Of a stretch of 64,000 bases of DNA, positions 9,045 through 16,537 are shown piece by piece (position 1 is the first letter of the stretch; each line of letters begins with the position of its first letter). A program made the position numbers and the translations under genes. Location of the stretch: contig JBBQFQ010000011.1 of the NCBI GenBank assembly GCA_038322235.1, positions 1 through 64,000 on the forward strand, written 5' to 3'. Under the pieces are notes generated by a model. It was given only the letters and a program-made list of their open reading frames with translations. It was not told where the DNA came from and did not search any database. The DNA is from SZAS-18 sp038322235. GTDB lineage: Bacteria; Verrucomicrobiota; Verrucomicrobiia; Chthoniobacterales; SZAS-18.

Positions 9045-9461
9045 ATGAAATCCTTCCGCAAGGAACTTTGGTTCGAGACCGAGACGCGTCGCGCGTTCCT
9101 CAACATCACTCCACAGGTCGCGGCGTGTCTGGAGGAAAGCGGGATTCGCGAAGGCCTCCTGCTTTGCAACGCGATGCACATTTCCGCGAGCGTCTTCATC
9201 AATGACGACGAGAAGGGCCTGCACGGGGATTTCGAGCGCTGGCTGGAGCGACTCGCGCCCGAGAAGCCCCACGCGCAGTATGCCCACAACGGCTACGAGG
9301 ATAACGCCGATGCGCATTTGAAACGCACGGTCATGGGCCGGGAAGTCGTCGTCGCCATCACCGAAGGCCGCCTCGACTTCGGCCCGTGGGAGCAGATTTT
9401 CTACGGCGAGTTCGACGGCCTGCGGAAGAAGCGGGTGCTCGTGAAGGTCGTCGGGGAGTGA
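9045..9461 (+). CDS. yjbQ: YjbQ/UPF0047 family protein
   Basis: A 138-aa single-domain protein. It matches the YjbQ family over its full length: the SASVFINDDEKGLHGDFERW segment, the NADAHLKRTVMG motif and the LDFGPWEQIFYGEFDG C-terminal signature. Family members have been linked to weak thiamine-phosphate synthase activity, but their physiological role is unsettled. The ATG at 9045 gives the usual family length; the frame is open further upstream, but that sequence does not resemble the family. It stands alone between repeat A and an antisense small gene. Confidence 0.9.
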   Translation: MKSFRKELWFETETRRAFLNITPQVAACLEESGIREGLLLCNAMHISASVFINDDEKGLHGDFERWLERLAPEKPHAQYAHNGYEDNADAHLKRTVMGREVVVAITEGRLDFGPWEQIFYGEFDGLRKKRVLVKVVGE

Positions 9462-9525
9462 AGTCGGAATCGGCCCGTCGCGGGAGAAGGCAGACTACCG
9501 ATGCCCGAATCGAGCAGGTAACGCT

Positions 9526-9831
9526 TCATTCACCGAACAACTTGTCGACGCGTTCGGCATGATCAGCCAAGCCGTCGATCTGTTCACGGCGGGTCGCTTG
9601 CAGTCGGGCTTCGAACGCCGCGGTTTCTGCTTCGGTGTCAAAAAGCGCCGGCAGATCTTCGATTCGACGACACCACGCCTCGACTTCGCTCTTTGTGAGC
9701 GGCCATCGACTGCCGTCGGCACAGTCTTCCTCCGCCACGGTCAAAACCAGTCTCACGTGTTCCCCGTTGGCGAGTGCCAGGGGTTCGTCGAGCACGATGC
9801 TGCCATCGAGGTATGTGCCGGTGACGCTCAT
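9526..9831 (-). CDS. Small protein with antitoxin-like N-terminus
   Basis: A 101-aa acidic protein. Residues 1-33 (MSVTGTYLDGSIVLDEPL followed by NGEHVRLVL) resemble the short beta-strand N-terminus of DUF104/VapB-like antitoxins (pattern: YxxGxIxLxEPLxLxxGxxVxV). The remainder is charged and probably helical. The ATG at 9831 starts exactly at this motif. No PIN-domain or other toxin gene is adjacent, so it is either an orphan antitoxin or an unrelated small protein. Its function is not assignable. Confidence 0.65.
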   Translation of the reverse strand: MSVTGTYLDGSIVLDEPLALANGEHVRLVLTVAEEDCADGSRWPLTKSEVEAWCRRIEDLPALFDTEAETAAFEARLQATRREQIDGLADHAERVDKLFGE

Positions 9832-9924
9832 CTTTGAAATGTTGCCACATCCGTCGCCGGTCGCCAACACGGTTCAAACACCCCGATGCGATGCAGATAA
9901 ATCGTCCCAGAGGGCCAGTGGATA

Positions 9925-10250
9925 TTAGCCGGTGGCGTCAGCCACCGGTAAATGGTCCAGAGCCGTGAGCCCCGGAGGGGCGAGGCGAAGTCACCGGGGA
10001 ATGGGGGCCCCTGGAATCCCGCCGCCGTGCCCGCGTCGCGCCGAGATCGACGCATCGAGTCCGCCGCCCCTGCCGGGGCTCGATGGCTCTCGGCGACTAC
10101 CGGCAGCCGAGCCCGCGAGACAACCGAAGCGGAGCGGAGAGAGCCCCGCAAGAATTCACCAAAGGCCACGGGGCAAATCGACATTCTTCGACTGTTCCCT
10201 CTTCCCATCGATCAAATTTCCGCGGCTCTTCCAAGACCAAAGCGGCGTGG
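9925..10250. repeat. Dispersed repeat B, copy 1
   Basis: The region begins with a hairpin (GCCGGTGGC..GCCACCGG). It continues through AGCCGTGAGCCCCGGAGGGG and, near 10061, CGCCCCTGCCGGGGCTCGAT, and ends with the AT-richer CGACATTCTTCGACTG...TTTCCGCGG block (about 10178-10240). The same ordered blocks recur at 36165-36395 and, in part, at 19777-19935. This explains most of the 9832-10273 gap. Confidence 0.75.
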
Positions 10251-10273
10251 CGGCGACATTGGCGAGGACCCGG

Positions 10274-10855
10274 TTACTCGGGAACGCCATCCGGCGCATT
10301 CTTCCCATCTCGAATGAGTCGGACGTCCACTTCGCGTTCGACGTACTTCCATTCCTCGGTGACGCGCAGTGCCGCCACGAGATCGTCAAATGCCGTGGCG
10401 TCGGCGGGGGCGAACTCGAACCAGGTCAGAAAATCGAACGGCTCCCCGAGGTCTCGGGAATGGTAAAGTTTGCGGGCGATGGCCGGCAGGTAACGCAGCC
10501 CGATGCCGATGTGGGAGGAACGCTCCTCGAAAATCTCGCGCCGCTCATCCTGGGTCAGAGTCCACCAGCCAGCCGTCTTCGTGATCGGAATCAGGGCAGC
10601 GCAGGTCGCCTCCGCCCGGCCGAGCCCGGCTTGGATCGCGACGAGAGAGGCTTGTTCCGGCCGGGTGACATAGCGCTGGTTGCTGGTGACGCCTCGCAAG
10701 AGCCAGCGGGAACTCACGGGAGACGCCAAGACTTGGGAACTTTGGATGTCGAGGCGGGGTGCGGTCTCAAGCGGTTGTCCGATGACCGGATGGACGGAGG
10801 TAATGCTCCACTGACCGGTCTCACCCGCGACGAAAGTGTAAAATCGATGGTCCAT
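10274..10855 (-). CDS. Chlorite dismutase-like heme protein family member
   Basis: A 193-aa protein of the length of the short (dimeric) Cld lineage. The C-terminal half carries the family signature YHSRDLGEPFDFLTWFEF, with H132 as the expected proximal heme ligand, followed by FDDLVAALR.TEEWKYVEREV. In characterised Clds the distal Arg (Gln in coproheme decarboxylases) lies 13 residues after this His; here that position is Trp145. Heme binding is plausible. Chlorite decomposition is not supported, and the substrate is unknown. There is no signal peptide. Neighbours give no functional hint. Confidence 0.8.
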   Translation of the reverse strand: MDHRFYTFVAGETGQWSITSVHPVIGQPLETAPRLDIQSSQVLASPVSSRWLLRGVTSNQRYVTRPEQASLVAIQAGLGRAEATCAALIPITKTAGWWTLTQDERREIFEERSSHIGIGLRYLPAIARKLYHSRDLGEPFDFLTWFEFAPADATAFDDLVAALRVTEEWKYVEREVDVRLIRDGKNAPDGVPE

Positions 10856-10983
10856 GTTTGGGGGAGGGAAGCAGGCAAATCCTCGACCGTGTTTTTAAGC
10901 TCACGCGACCGCGGCGCCTCAGCACCCGTGCCGAACTGTCGAGCAGTTTGGAGCAGCGCCAGGTCAGGCAGCGTGTCGTCACG

Positions 10984-11301
10984 TTATGGCGCTTTGAAGG
11001 CGAGCTCCCCGGGCAGAAGAGTTGGATAGCCACTCAAAGATACCGCCCCCGTCTTCTTGTCCACTCGGACGACACCGGGGAACCCGCCGACACCAATCGC
11101 AGCATCGACCACCCAGTACTCTGCATGCTCGACGGCTTCGTCTGAAACACCGCCACAACCGCCCACGCATCGGCCGAAGTAAACCTTTGCGAAGTTCTCC
11201 GCCTGCGCGCGGCTGATGCCTGGCGGCGGCGGTCGGTCCGAGCAAGCTGCAGCGGCCAAGCCCAAGCCGTAAACGATGCAGGTGAAGACCGTCGGGCGCA
11301 T
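10984..11301 (-). CDS. Small putative lipoprotein
   Basis: A 105-aa protein. The ATG at 11301 begins a short signal peptide ending in a lipobox (LAAAAC, Cys about residue 19). A Pro-rich linker and a domain of ~80 residues follow (AENFAKVYFGRCVGGCGG..., with an FPGVVRVDKKTGAVSL segment). Two Cys in GRCVGGC could form a disulfide. The family is not recognised. It is the first of a run of co-directional small envelope orphans (10984-14874). Confidence 0.6.
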   Translation of the reverse strand: MRPTVFTCIVYGLGLAAAACSDRPPPPGISRAQAENFAKVYFGRCVGGCGGVSDEAVEHAEYWVVDAAIGVGGFPGVVRVDKKTGAVSLSGYPTLLPGELAFKAP

Positions 11302-11415
11302 GGGAACAAATGGGTGCCGCGTAACGGCCTGAAGTGCACGTGCGCATGGGGTGGGATACAACTCCCGGTGCGAGTAAGATGGAACTCCGCCGAAACCGCA
11401 AGCCACCGCGCTTGT

Positions 11416-11865
11416 TCAGGGCGCAGGTGCGGGGGTTTGCACGAAGGAACCGCAAAGCCGGACGGAAGCGAAACTGAGGATCCAGACGGGAATCGCGATC
11501 GCCGCCCAGATGAGCTGAAGCTGGGGAAGGGTCGTGTCGCCCAGCAGGTGCCAAAAAGCCGACGAGCCGGCCGCATAATCAAGCACCCCCCGGCCGATCG
11601 GGATGAACGGTGCCCAAACGGGCGCGTCGTCCGCCACCGCGAGGCGACCGGAGGTGAAATGAGCCCAAAGCGCGCTTCCCAAGGCACCCCAGCCAAGGAG
11701 AAAGAGGTTCAGCAGCGCGTAGCGGCTGAGCATCCAGCCATACGCCAGACCGGTGAAGGAGCGACCCAGCGACAGCAGCACAACCGCCGAAACTGAGGCG
11801 AGCGCGATCTGATAGGTCCCCACGAAAAGGAAATAAACCAACAGATCGTCGATAAACCCGCTCAT
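11416..11865 (-). CDS. Small integral membrane protein, unknown function
   Basis: A 149-aa hydrophobic protein with about four predicted membrane segments (near residues 8-32, 45-68, 88-100 and 115-137) and short loops. No conserved family motif was recognised. The ATG at 11865 is the first Met in frame next to a hydrophobic start. It lies in the same direction as, and close to, the genes on either side. Confidence 0.55.
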   Translation of the reverse strand: MSGFIDDLLVYFLFVGTYQIALASVSAVVLLSLGRSFTGLAYGWMLSRYALLNLFLLGWGALGSALWAHFTSGRLAVADDAPVWAPFIPIGRGVLDYAAGSSAFWHLLGDTTLPQLQLIWAAIAIPVWILSFASVRLCGSFVQTPAPAP

Positions 11866-11903
11866 GAGGAGATGACATGCGAGGTGCTACCCAACTACAA
11901 CCT

Positions 11904-12236
11904 TCATCCGCGCCGGGTGCTCAACACCGCGGCCAGGAGAAAGCCGTAGGCGGCCGCGCGCAGGACGGACCAGACCCCGCCGGAGATGCCGTAAACGAGG
12001 CGCGCATTTCCCGCATTCCCGGATTCGCGAAGCCAGTGCTGCAAATAGACCTGGGTGACGGGGACGGCAAAGCCGATCAACAAGAGGATGCCAAATCCGA
12101 CGAGGGCCCAGCGGAATGACGCGGAATTCGACTCCCACTTGGACAGCAGGACGATGCAGGCCGCCAGACACATCAGCACCGCCGGCAGCTGGTGGACCAA
12201 GACTCCCAGAATTTCGACGAGGAGATTTGAGGCCAT
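11904..12236 (-). CDS. Small integral membrane protein, unknown function
   Basis: A 110-aa protein with three likely membrane helices (residues 4-28, 40-60, 85-105). The ATG at 12236 was chosen because the frame upstream encodes Arg/Ser/Pro-rich, non-membrane sequence that overlaps the 3' end of the antisense GC-rich spacer. No homology was recognised. It is 38 bp from the preceding membrane-protein gene, suggesting a common transcript. Confidence 0.55.
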   Translation of the reverse strand: MASNLLVEILGVLVHQLPAVLMCLAACIVLLSKWESNSASFRWALVGFGILLLIGFAVPVTQVYLQHWLRESGNAGNARLVYGISGGVWSVLRAAAYGFLLAAVLSTRRG

Positions 12237-12393
12237 GCCCAATCTTGAAGGGCGGGAGCCGGTTCGTCGAGCTTTGGCAGGGATGGCATCGCGAGAGGGC
12301 CTGGCGTTTGCCTCGTCGCGACAACGCAAGGGGAGGCGGACAAAGAGCCGCGCCGAGTCCCGCATTGCGACGAAGCGACTCTGCGGCTCCTGC

Positions 12394-13194
12394 TTACGGC
12401 AACTCGGCGGGCAGGATGTGAGGCGGGGCACCGTGGAGGCTTGGGTCGCGCCAGAGATTCGGGGTCGTGGCCAGGCGCAAGAAGCTCAGGCAGCGATCTC
12501 GTTCGGCTTCGGGTGGCAATGCATCAACCGAGAGGTGGCTGGCCCACCGGCTGGGTGAAGCTTGGGCGATCAAGTCCGCCACGAACGCGACCTCTGCTGG
12601 CGTGCAGGCGCGCACCGGAAAGTCTGACCGAATCACAGCTTCATCGAGATCTCGGGGAACGGCGACGCCATCGCCGCTGGCTCCCGGGACGGGCCGCGAG
12701 CGCAGATCCACGCTGAAGGCCGCAAAGGTGAGATCCAGCGAAGAGAAGCAGATCACGCTCTGGCCATCCGGACCGGGAAACACGGCCCAAGGGTGCGACA
12801 AAAGGCCACGATCCAGGGTGGTGCCGCCCAAACGAGTCCCGTCGTGATAAAACTCCAGAAGGCAATTTCCCGAGCGCCATTCGTAAAAACGAACCACGCA
12901 TTCGTCGTGCTCGGAGAGTTCCACGCGCCAAGAATGCGCGCTCTTGAACAACCATCCGCCCCAGGAAAGAGCTGCCAGGGTAACCGCGAGCGTCACACAG
13001 CCGTCGGCGCGGGGACGCCGGCGGGCGCTGGGCCAGATGCGCTCGACGACCCAGAAGCCAATCCGGCGCAGGACGACTGCTCCGGCGAGTGCCGCGGGAG
13101 GGCCGAGCAGCGAAATATGCGGAGTGACGAGCTGCCAGCCGACGATCGCGCCCACCACGATCAAGAGCACGCCGATCAAATCGAGGAAAATCAC
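12394..13194 (-). CDS. Membrane-anchored protein of a local three-member paralog family (intact copy)
   Basis: A 266-aa protein with two or three N-terminal hydrophobic segments (about 1-45 and 70-90) and a soluble C-terminal domain. The core LLSHPWAVFPGPDGQS followed by ..AFSVDLRS and DFPVRACTPAEVAFVADLI recurs in the protein at 19979-20560 (LLSHPMAILP.., AFTVELRS, FKVRACRKGEVERALAFI). Its last ~80 residues are nearly duplicated at 14016-14258. The family is not recognised from memory and may be lineage-specific. The start MIFLDLIG is also conserved in the truncated copy, which supports it. Confidence 0.75.
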   Translation of the reverse strand: MIFLDLIGVLLIVVGAIVGWQLVTPHISLLGPPAALAGAVVLRRIGFWVVERIWPSARRRPRADGCVTLAVTLAALSWGGWLFKSAHSWRVELSEHDECVVRFYEWRSGNCLLEFYHDGTRLGGTTLDRGLLSHPWAVFPGPDGQSVICFSSLDLTFAAFSVDLRSRPVPGASGDGVAVPRDLDEAVIRSDFPVRACTPAEVAFVADLIAQASPSRWASHLSVDALPPEAERDRCLSFLRLATTPNLWRDPSLHGAPPHILPAELP

Positions 13195-13352
13195 GGGAAA
13201 CGTGGCGCGATTTTTTTGGGGGCGGTCGCAGGCGTGTCGTAAAACGCCGGTCTCAGCCGCGGCGGATTCGCGTGCGAGCAGCGAGAATCACGCGGGGAAG
13301 CGAGCGAGAAAAGGAAGTTGTCTGGAACGCCTTGGTTTGGCGAAGCCCGCCT

Positions 13353-13859
13353 CTAAAGCGCCGGTCGGCGGCCGCACGAGATATATCGCTTCTGGGCCAA
13401 GTCGTATAAGAACCACCAATACGACGCGCCGCCGTCGTAAACGGACAAACTTACGATCTCAGTGAGCCATTGGGCGCTCGGCTCGGCTCTTTCCGGTGGG
13501 GGGCCAGCCATAACGAGCAGGCACCTCCCACTCCCGAGGCGTATTCCAAAAACCTGAAACCGGCTCGTCTCAAATTTTTCCAACGATTCCGTGAGAGCGT
13601 CCGAGCCTTTCCAGAGACCAATCAGTGCTGTCTTTCCGGCGGGAGTGTTCGATTGTGACAGCACGCTCAATATTTCTTCGTCCGTTGGAGCGAAATAGGA
13701 TGCCCCTTCGAAGTGTCCCGTGATCATTCGGGCAACCGCCTTCTCACTCCCGACGGCTATCCGGGGTGAAATCAGCTTAAAAAGTTGTTCTGTTTCCTCC
13801 CCAACTGCGAGGCGGACAAATGCGACAAAGATCGCCAGAATGATAAGCGCACGCTTCAT
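13353..13859 (-). CDS. Secreted protein, unknown function
   Basis: A 168-aa protein with a clear signal peptide from the ATG at 13859 (MKRALIILAIFVAFVRLAVG, cleavage after about residue 20). The mature domain has alternating strands and helices and a Trp/Tyr-rich end (ASYWWFLYDLAQKRYISCG). No known family was recognised. The frame is open further upstream, but that sequence lacks a start that would preserve the signal peptide. Confidence 0.6.
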   Translation of the reverse strand: MKRALIILAIFVAFVRLAVGEETEQLFKLISPRIAVGSEKAVARMITGHFEGASYFAPTDEEILSVLSQSNTPAGKTALIGLWKGSDALTESLEKFETSRFQVFGIRLGSGRCLLVMAGPPPERAEPSAQWLTEIVSLSVYDGGASYWWFLYDLAQKRYISCGRRPAL

Positions 13860-13940
13860 TGAATCCTGTCCACTGGAACCGATTTTCGTTGAGGCGTCGA
13901 GTTGCAAGGCGACCGGTCACATCTTTCAGGACCCGGCAAA

Positions 13941-14014
13941 ATGACGCCCCGTGGCCAAACCGCGGATGAGGGTGTGGTCACGCCTCCGACGACGTTCGCG
14001 ACGGGCTAATGCGC
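13941..14014. repeat. Direct repeat C, copy 1
   Basis: The block ATGACGCCCCGTGGCCAAAC followed by CGCGGATGAGGGTGTGG and ACGGGCTAATG matches 14953-15028 in order and orientation, with scattered substitutions. Each copy lies just upstream (on the minus strand) of a gene for a secreted protein, suggesting local segmental duplication. Confidence 0.6.
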
Positions 14015-14015
14015 C

Positions 14016-14258
14016 TCACGGCGCATCAGCGGGAAGGATTTTAGGGGGAGAACCGTGCAGCGTCGGATCGCGCCAGAGATCGCGCGTTGTCGCGAGACGC
14101 AAGAAACTCAGGCAGCGGTCTCTCTCGATGGAGGCCGGAACCTCATCAACCCAGAGGTGGCTGGCCCACCGGCTCCGTGAGGCGTGGGCGATCAAGTCCG
14201 CCACGAATGCGACCTCCGCTGGCGTGCAGGCGCGCACCGGAAAATCGAGGAAAATCAC
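14016..14258 (-). pseudogene. Internally deleted copy of the 12394-13194 paralog
   Basis: An 80-aa frame that starts with the same MIFLD as the 266-aa paralog, then jumps directly to its C-terminal domain (FPVRACTPAEVAFVADLI...LRLATTRDLWRDPTLHG). About 560 bp, including both membrane segments and the LLSHP core, are missing. The junction on the plus strand reads GGAAAATCGAGGAAAATCAC, and the flanking GTGGCGCGATTTTGGGG also matches the region upstream of the intact gene. The frame is preserved, so a small protein could be made, but the domain is unlikely to keep the parental role. Confidence 0.75.
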
Positions 14259-14316
14259 CGGGACAGGTGGCGCGATTTTGGGGTGGTCACCTGGGTGCCG
14301 AGCTTGCTCACGCGCA

Positions 14317-14874
14317 TTATCCCGCCGGAGCGGAAAAAACGACGCGGACGACTTTACCGGCTACGAAGTGAAAAATGAGATACTCCGGAATCTCGCAGGT
14401 CCGGTAAGCGTTGTAAGTCCAAGTGTCTTTGCCATCGGTGTCAGCCGGGGCACCCAGGTTTTGAGCGACTGCCTCCTTCGACGCGCCTAAATTTAGAGCG
14501 TGCCCGTTGCCAAATCCTTCCAAGGGTAGGAAATGCCGCGATACCGCCCTTCGTCGCTCGGGCGGGCTTAAGTCAGGGCGCACGCCGAGCTCAAGGGAGA
14601 CCTCGCAAACGGTATGGTCGGTGCACCAACTGACGCGCAGAGTCGCAGTCCCCTTTGGATCGATGTAGCAGCGGGTGCCGTCGCCGGCGCCATCTGATTT
14701 TAGAACGCCGGGGCCGAGTAGTCGCTGGACCTGTGCGTCGCTGGTGATTCCGGGAACGATGCCCGCAAAATGGATCGGCCAGCAGAACATGCCGGGCGGA
14801 GCAGAGCGCTCCTCGGCCAACGCCATATTTGCAGCCGCCCAGCCAACAGCGATGACAATGAGGAGGCGACGCAT
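14317..14874 (-). CDS. Secreted protein, unknown function
   Basis: A 185-aa protein. The ATG at 14874 begins a signal peptide (MRRLLIVIAVGWAAANMALA). The mature part contains four or more Cys (MFCWP, TRCYIDPK, SWCTDHTVCEV, RTCEIPEYL) and a repeated LG.P.D/LGAP segment near a predicted SmpA/BamE-like 'GITSDAQVQRLLGPG' start. That start resembles the small outer-membrane lipoprotein fold in which a GM/GxT...LGxP element precedes a beta-sheet. This relation is tentative. It would act in the periplasm, with no partner identified. Confidence 0.6.
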   Translation of the reverse strand: MRRLLIVIAVGWAAANMALAEERSAPPGMFCWPIHFAGIVPGITSDAQVQRLLGPGVLKSDGAGDGTRCYIDPKGTATLRVSWCTDHTVCEVSLELGVRPDLSPPERRRAVSRHFLPLEGFGNGHALNLGASKEAVAQNLGAPADTDGKDTWTYNAYRTCEIPEYLIFHFVAGKVVRVVFSAPAG

Positions 14875-14952
14875 TCCAAGAGCGATTAACCGCGATTCGA
14901 CGACCAGTCCCGTTAAGAAGCGACAGATCGCATTTGGTGAGATCAAGGCGGA

Positions 14953-15028
14953 ATGCCGCCTCGTGGTCAAGCCGCGGGATGAGGGTGTGGCCACGCTCCA
15001 GACTACATTTGCAACGGGTTGATGTGCC
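14953..15028. repeat. Direct repeat C, copy 2
   Basis: Second copy of the block at 13941-14014 (CGTGGTCAAGCCGCGGGATG, then AGGGTGTGGCCACGCTCC and ACGGGTTGATG). It lies upstream of the start of the 14317-14874 gene on the minus strand. Confidence 0.6.
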
Positions 15029-15132
15029 TGCCGGCCATGACCACCGGGCAGATCGACGAGCTGCCGCACGCCGCCCTAGCCAGGGCCCGCGGAGCGTTTT
15101 CGGAGACGCGCTTTACCGTTTTTGATCTCCGG

Positions 15133-15678
15133 GAAGCTTGTAGAGTCATCCGCCGCGCCTTTTCGAAGCTCATGGGAGCTTCTGCGAACCTGCGGCGAGC
15201 TTGTGAGCAGCTTCGGCGAGCTTGTGAGCGGCTTCCGGGAGCTTGTGAGCTGTTCCGTGGAGGTTGTGAGCAGGTCCGGCGAGCTTGTCAGAAGGTCCGG
15301 CGAGCTTGTGCGAAGCTCCAGGGAGCTTGTGAGCTGTTCCGCGGAGCTTGTGAGCTGTTCCGCGGAGCTTGTGAGAACGTTCGGCGAGCTTGTGAGGAGG
15401 TCCGGCGACCTTGTGCGAACCTCCGGCGACCTTGTGAAAACGTTCGGGGAGCTTGTCCGAACCTCCGTCGACCGTGTGCGAACCTTCGGCGAGCTTGTAC
15501 AAACCTCCGCGGACCTTGGGAGAACCTCCGCCCACCTTGGGGGAACCTCCGTCGACCTTGTACGAACCTTCAGGGAGCTTGTGAAAACCTCCGCGGACCT
15601 TGTGCTAACCTCGGCGGACCTTGCGAGAACGTCCCGCGACCTTGGGAGAACCTCCGCAGACCTTGTGAAAACTGGCGC
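15133..15678. repeat. 21-bp tandem repeat (minisatellite), about 26 units
   Basis: Twenty-six consecutive 21-bp units, without spacers, with consensus SGASCTTGTGNGAACSTCCGS. The first two or three and the last are degenerate, and two adjacent units (10 and 11) are identical. The unit length is a multiple of three. The array reads open in two plus frames and at least one minus frame, giving heptad proteins (GELVRTF-like, LRRACEN-like, or SSPEVRT-like). No good start signal or signal peptide accompanies any of these frames, so coding is undecided. The array lies beyond the terminator of the 15839-16429 gene. Confidence 0.9.
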
Positions 15679-15747
15679 CGTACCAATGAAAACACCCGGC
15701 GGACTCGCTGCGGATGGCCCGCTCCCTCCGCCGGAGTCCGACCGAGC

Positions 15748-15785
15748 AAACAAAAGAGGGCGGGCGCTCCGAAGAACGCCCGCCC
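15748..15785 (-). terminator. Rho-independent terminator for the 15839-16429 gene
   Basis: A perfect 9-bp stem (GGGCGGGCG at 15758-15766 and CGCCCGCCC at 15777-15785) with a 10-nt loop. On the minus strand it is followed by CTCTTTTGTTTG. It sits about 50 bp past the stop codon of the minus-strand gene. Confidence 0.85.
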
Positions 15786-15838
15786 CGCTCGCTGTTCCTG
15801 CTCTGGCTGCTCTCCGCTTCGGGCGCGGACTTCCGGAC

Positions 15839-16429
15839 TCACTTCGCTGGGTTGGGGGTTGTGGCGGCGGGAGAAGGAGCCGAGGCGCTGCCGCCCGCGC
15901 TTGCCTTCTTCCTCTCGTTCACGGGACGGCGGAGCCGACGTCCCACCAGAGCTAGCTTCGCCTTCAGTTCCTCGCTGCCGGGCTGGACCTTGAGCACGCG
16001 ATAAATAGAGCGCGCGTTGTCCACCTGACGCGCACCCGCCACGGAGCGCATGTCATCGAGACGTCCGAGCAGCTCCTGCATGAGGTCGATCACCGCCGTG
16101 AGGGCGGCGAGATGTTCCTGCTCGAGCTGCGCGCTGGCCGCATCGGTGTGACGCGGGACGAGCATTTCGTGCTGTTGGACGAGCTCCGCGATCCCCTGAG
16201 CAAAGGCCCGATCGTCACTCCGGCGCTGGCGCAGGCGTTTGCGCTCGGGCGGATTGAGCGTGGGCGCTTCGCTGAGGAGGGCGGCGAAGTGGGCGGCCCC
16301 CGCGGCGAGCGCCGTCAGAAGCTCGGAGTTGAGGAGGCCGTGGCTGATCGGGGTGACAGACTCCGCGGGAGCGGAGGCGACGAGAGAGGTCGCATTCGGA
16401 TTTTGGATGTTGGTATCGATGGTCTGCAT
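15839..16429 (-). CDS. Conserved-looking soluble protein, unknown function
   Basis: A 196-aa protein without a signal peptide or membrane segment. The central region (about 25-165) is strongly helical (LLNSELLTALAAGAAHFAAL, then LNPPERKRLRQRRSDDRAFA.., then LEQEHLAALTAVIDLMQELL). The C-terminus is a basic, Ala/Pro-rich tail. Regularly spaced helices suggest a four-helix bundle. No family was recognised. It is divergent from the WYL regulator, with a shared 108-bp intergenic region, so it is a candidate target of that regulator. Confidence 0.65.
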   Translation of the reverse strand: MQTIDTNIQNPNATSLVASAPAESVTPISHGLLNSELLTALAAGAAHFAALLSEAPTLNPPERKRLRQRRSDDRAFAQGIAELVQQHEMLVPRHTDAASAQLEQEHLAALTAVIDLMQELLGRLDDMRSVAGARQVDNARSIYRVLKVQPGSEELKAKLALVGRRLRRPVNERKKASAGGSASAPSPAATTPNPAK

Positions 16430-16537
16430 GGGTTGTTTGTTTTGGTTTTTGCCCGTCGGCTAAAGGCCGGCTGACGGGGAGAAAGATGGCAGTTGGGGTA
16501 TGGCGAAAACGGGCATACGAGTTAAAATAGTTGGGAA
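16430..16537. promoter_or_regulatory. Divergent intergenic region with hairpin/operator candidate
   Basis: A T-rich tract (16432-16449) is followed by an imperfect palindrome CCCGTCGGC...GCTGACGGG (16451-16477) between two divergent genes. It could hold both promoters and a WYL-regulator operator. This is inferred from position and symmetry only; no clear -35/-10 pair can be assigned. Confidence 0.3.

Noticed and set aside
9526..9831. Complete toxin-antitoxin module
   Set aside because: Only the antitoxin-like N-terminus is seen; the adjacent genes are a YjbQ protein and a chlorite dismutase-like protein, with no toxin candidate.
15133..15678. CRISPR array
   Set aside because: The 21-bp units are directly contiguous and vary internally; there are no unique spacers and no cas genes.
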